DNA of 64,000 nucleotides from Liolophura sinensis (lineage: Eukaryota > Mollusca > Polyplacophora > Chitonida > Chitonidae): assembly GCF_032854445.1 (NCBI RefSeq), contig NC_088300.1, positions 64,330,984 to 64,394,983 on the forward strand, written 5' to 3'. Each line of letters begins with the position of its first letter. Position 1 is the stretch's first letter. Positions 61,301 to 64,000 of the stretch are shown here, piece after piece. The notes beneath the pieces were generated by a model that made no database searches, had not been told where the DNA came from, and worked only from the letters and a program-made list of their open reading frames with translations. The position numbers were made by a program, and so were the translations under genes.

Positions 61301-62921
61301 AGCAATTTATGCCAGCTTTGCCGTTTTCAGGCTTTACATCTGTGGCAAGGAAAAATTGCAAAATTATGCAGCAGGCACAACCAGATAGAAAAAAATGTGC
61401 TCTTTTCAGCCTATAGTGTCATTTTTTTAAGTTTTCTCCTCCTTTAAAATATCTCGTTTTCAATATGCTGTATATCTCCAATATTTATTTAGGATCTGAC
61501 TCTTTAAATTGTACACCCTGGTTGAAGCCAAAGATAGTTATATGTAAGATTTCAAAATTGCAGTCTTCATATTACATTGACTTTTGTGCTCATCATATGA
61601 GTGTGGGTGGGGTATCATATCCTATGGCTTCAGCATGATGTTTTCTGTGAGGCAGCACTATACAGAAATTAACATTGGGACTAGTCTGCTACAAGAAGCT
61701 TGCTATATGACAGAAATTATTTATTTATTTGACTGGTGTTTTTATGCCATACTCAAGACTATTTGACTTATATGACAGCGCCCAGCGTTATGGTAGGAGA
61801 TACCGGGCAGTAGCCGGAGGGGGAGGGCGAGGGGCAACCCACGACCATCCGCAGGGTTGCTGACAGATCTTCCCATGTGCGCAGAAATGTATGTTAAATG
61901 TGATGATAAACTTCAATCAAATAACCAAACATTGACTGTAACAATTGCCCTTTTTTTTTTCTTCTATTTTTTTTATGCTCTATCTCTCTTATCTCAGCAA
62001 CAACATGGGTGGCTGTTGCAGTGTGAAAGCACTTCTACCATGAAGGCCTGGATTGTTTGTTTTTTATACACCAATATTTCAGATCATATTATGATATGGC
62101 AAAGTTGCCTGAGATCATTGAAAATAATCAGTTTTGTTATAAGTTTTTTAAGACTGTGAAAGTCATTGAAAACAAGTTTATTTTGGGAGGAGTTCTTGAA
62201 AGTGTTTGATTTTTCATCGTTAAGTATCATTATGTTATATAATTACAATAATATCCACTAATCTCCGCATGGAATTTTGTAATCAACCTGAATTCTCCTT
62301 GAAATTCGGTGAACATTTAGAATATTAGTTCCTTGAAAGACTTTGAAAAAGAGTTTCCTTCTTAGGTGGGGACCTTGGTATAGCGCTGTGTTTTTGTTCA
62401 TAAACTTCTTCTTGTTAGCATTACATCTGGAGAGAAACATTTCATTTAAGAGTTAATAATTTGTTCCCTTTTTGTCCCTACCAGCAGGGTTTAGGCCAGT
62501 TGAAGACAATTATCATTGTTTAAAATTATACCCCTTCTTGTGATGATTTGGTTTTCGTATCAACATTACAGGTACATTTATTTGGAGAATGGTTTCAATT
62601 TAAGGTTTGAAGTAGGACAACCCTGTATATGTCGGTCATTATTGTCTGTTATTCTCTCTGCCATAATAGTTGTTATAAGGTTTTAAGTTTTTTGTTTTAG
62701 AGTATTTTGGTTTAATTAAGGCATATTTTATATTTATTTTGTTTTTTTTTTGTTTTTTTTTTTGTTTTTTTAAACAGAGAGATGATGGGAAGCTGGTATG
62801 GATGAAGAGAGGTGGTCGGGACATGGGAGGTTACTATGCAAGCATGGCCCTTATGATGGGAGGGCTAGGATACGCATTCTACATCATTTACAAGATGTCT
62901 GTGCCCAAGAAAGAGAATTAA
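58378..62921 (+). CDS. COX7A2L: COX7A2L/SCAF1-like respiratory supercomplex factor, 145 aa
   Basis: There are three coding exons: 58378-58449, 60714-60935 and 62778-62921 (438 nt, all phase 0). The N-terminus MFYKFSSLNNR...AYSPQGL matches the characteristic start of COX7A2L (human starts MYYKFSGF and has YSPQGL). The C-terminal COX7A domain runs from about residue 91 (ELQKLF) through WMKRG and a transmembrane helix at about 121-138 (MALMMGGLGYAFYIIYKM), ending SVPKKEN. Known COX7A2L/SCAF1 is a nuclear-encoded inner-membrane protein linking complexes III and IV. This copy is about 30 residues longer than the human protein because of a Gly/Ala-rich segment (residues ~56-75). The start at 58378 is chosen by homology, although the frame stays open upstream with an ATG at 58027. 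It is head-to-head with CCDC170. Confidence 0.9.
59145..59931. mobile_element. Large foldback element with ~300-bp inverted arms (COX7A2L intron 1)
   Basis: The left end is TTA|GCCCTGGATGACAACGC and the right end GCGTTGTCATCCAGGGC|TAA. The arms (about 59145-59445 and 59632-59931) match imperfectly but extensively, e.g. GCACCTGACTGTTAAAATCC against its complement near 59767-59786. There is no transposase. It is likely a nonautonomous DNA element. Confidence 0.85.
60978..61445. mobile_element. TTAA-flanked nonautonomous DNA element, copy 2 (COX7A2L intron 2)
   Basis: It begins TTAA|AGAAGAAAATTTAAATATC and ends TTTTCTCCTCCT|TTAA. It is collinear with 24172-24769 but lacks the ~130-bp hairpin-bearing segment of that copy: GAGTATG joins directly to CCTAAGAACTAG. 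It starts 43 bp after exon 2 of COX7A2L. Confidence 0.75.
61720..61885 (-). mobile_element. SINE family A, partial (COX7A2L intron 2)
   Basis: TTTATTTATTTGACTGGTGT, ATACTCAAGACTATTTGACT, CGTTATGGTAGGAGATACCG and CACGACCATCCGCAGGGTTG. Antisense relative to COX7A2L. Confidence 0.8.
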
Positions 62922-63001
62922 TGCTCGTGGACCCTAGGAATATTTTTTAATATTTAAGTTAGTAAATGCTGTCTTAGTTCTTCATTTTATATTTATGTTT
63001 A

Positions 63002-63007
63002 AATAAA
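63002..63007 (+). promoter_or_regulatory. COX7A2L: Polyadenylation signal AATAAA, COX7A2L
   Basis: TTTAAATAAAATTAG lies about 80 bp after the stop codon, suiting a short 3' UTR. Confidence 0.6.
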
Positions 63008-63009
63008 AT

Positions 63010-63957
63010 TAGATTGTTTTGAGTTGTATATTTATAAAGGAGTTTGATTTTGATAAACATGTGTACAATGTATTTGAGTGTTAATTAGATAGTGCTAGAG
63101 ATGTGATATTATAAATAGCATTACATTTGTCATGACATTAATTTCATTATCGTTGTGTACTGGAAACCTGTTTGTTTACTTTCAGGTTATGATGCAGCCT
63201 ACTTAGATGTTTTAGGAAAGCAGCAGTTATGAATGGAAAATCCATCTGCCTGTAACAGCCTATTTTCTGCCAAAAAAAAAAAAAGAAAAAAAAACCAAAA
63301 TAACAGGAAAATGAGACACACCCAAAACTGGAACATTAAGATACACTTATGTGTCATGAAATTGAAACATAAATACAAACTGTTCTTAAAAAGCTGTAGG
63401 ACCACATCAGCAATATTTATGATCTGTGTTGTTTGTAATGGATAATACAATTGTGTTTGTACATACAACTGTTTTTCTTCTTTACAATTTTCTCAATGTA
63501 GACCCATGTTTGTCTCAATATTAAAGAATTTGAACTTGAATTTGTCTCCTATTTTTACATGGTGTGGAGCTTAGCTAGGTTTCTGACATAGCATTTGCTG
63601 ATGTTATGTTCTCCTGTCATTGACAAAAAGTAGAGCTTAACAGAATTTCCTTTTTTGGTTATCTCCAAACATTAATTTCAATGTAATCAAGGTCTTTTTC
63701 ATTATCCTGAATTTAAAAAAAAAAAAAAAAAATTCCCTTCTCACCTGTCGTATATTTCCAGATAGGGTTTGCTTTCCCCAATCAAAGAATCTTCACAAAA
63801 ATTCAAAGATTCACCAAAAATTCAAGGCCCAGTTTCACAAAACCTCATTAGTTAAATAAATACCTTAAATAGGCTATACCTGAGATTTTGGCCCAAGAAT
63901 CAAATTTTTGCTATTATATGATAGCATCTGAAATAATTACCTTTCAAAATATATCGG
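63010..63957. other. Intergenic DNA downstream of COX7A2L
   Basis: AT-rich, with poly-A runs near 63273 and 63714. I recognise no gene or complete element. Confidence 0.55.
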
Positions 63958-64000
63958 GTGGCCTCCGTGGCTCAGTCGGTTAGCGCGCTAGTGCAGCGTA
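63958..64000 (+). mobile_element. SINE family A head, cut by the window end
   Basis: GGTGGCCTCCGTGGCTCAGT followed by CGGTTAGCGCGCTAGTGCAG is the best-preserved tRNA-like head of family A here, with an intact A-box-like TGGCTCAGTCGG. The body lies beyond the window. Confidence 0.8.

Overview
This is a spliced, intron-rich animal genomic window: GT-AG exons, long AT-rich introns, AATAAA signals, a TATA box, and many tRNA-derived SINEs and foldback elements. The commonest SINE has a tail reading gtataagtgaaatattcttgagt...aaaacaccaatcaaataaata. I associate that type of element with molluscs and other lophotrochozoans, so the source is probably a mollusc; this is inference and the class cannot be resolved here.

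Layout. (1) 1.7-7.9 kb, plus strand: a 614-residue ankyrin-repeat protein with a C-terminal SOCS box (ASB-like), with a noncoding first exon and TATA promoter. (2) 7.9-17 kb: intergenic DNA with two minisatellites (45-bp units at 9.1-10.5 kb, 21-bp units at 10.7-11.5 kb), SINEs and foldback elements. (3) 17.0-45.6 kb, plus strand: the complete Aquarius (AQR) spliceosomal RNA helicase gene, with 38 coding exons that join in frame to 1,483 codons. (4) 57.96-48.26 kb, minus strand: complete CCDC170, a coiled-coil protein, with 12 coding exons and 780 residues, convergent with AQR. (5) 58.4-62.9 kb, plus strand: COX7A2L/SCAF1-like respiratory supercomplex factor, with 3 coding exons and 145 residues, head-to-head with CCDC170 across a 419-bp shared promoter. 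(6) 63-64 kb: intergenic DNA ending in the head of a SINE that runs off the window.

The four genes belong to unrelated processes (ubiquitin ligase substrate recognition, splicing, microtubule/cilium biology and respiration). No operon or cluster logic is claimed.

The most unusual structure is inside AQR. Introns 11 and 13 each begin with a tandem array whose unit contains the upstream exon's own 5' splice site: about 19 units of 30 bp carrying CAG|GTGAGC, and about 18 units of 50 bp carrying the last ~39 nt of exon 13 plus CTG|GTGAGTAA. The real donor of each exon is therefore followed by many near-identical decoys. Exon 11 also follows a GC-AG intron, and its polypyrimidine tract comes from the terminal inverted repeat of a TTAA-flanked transposon-like element. 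A third array, in intron 19, repeats a 21-bp CAG|GTT-containing unit about 34 times. All clearly recognisable SINEs within AQR lie in the sense orientation.
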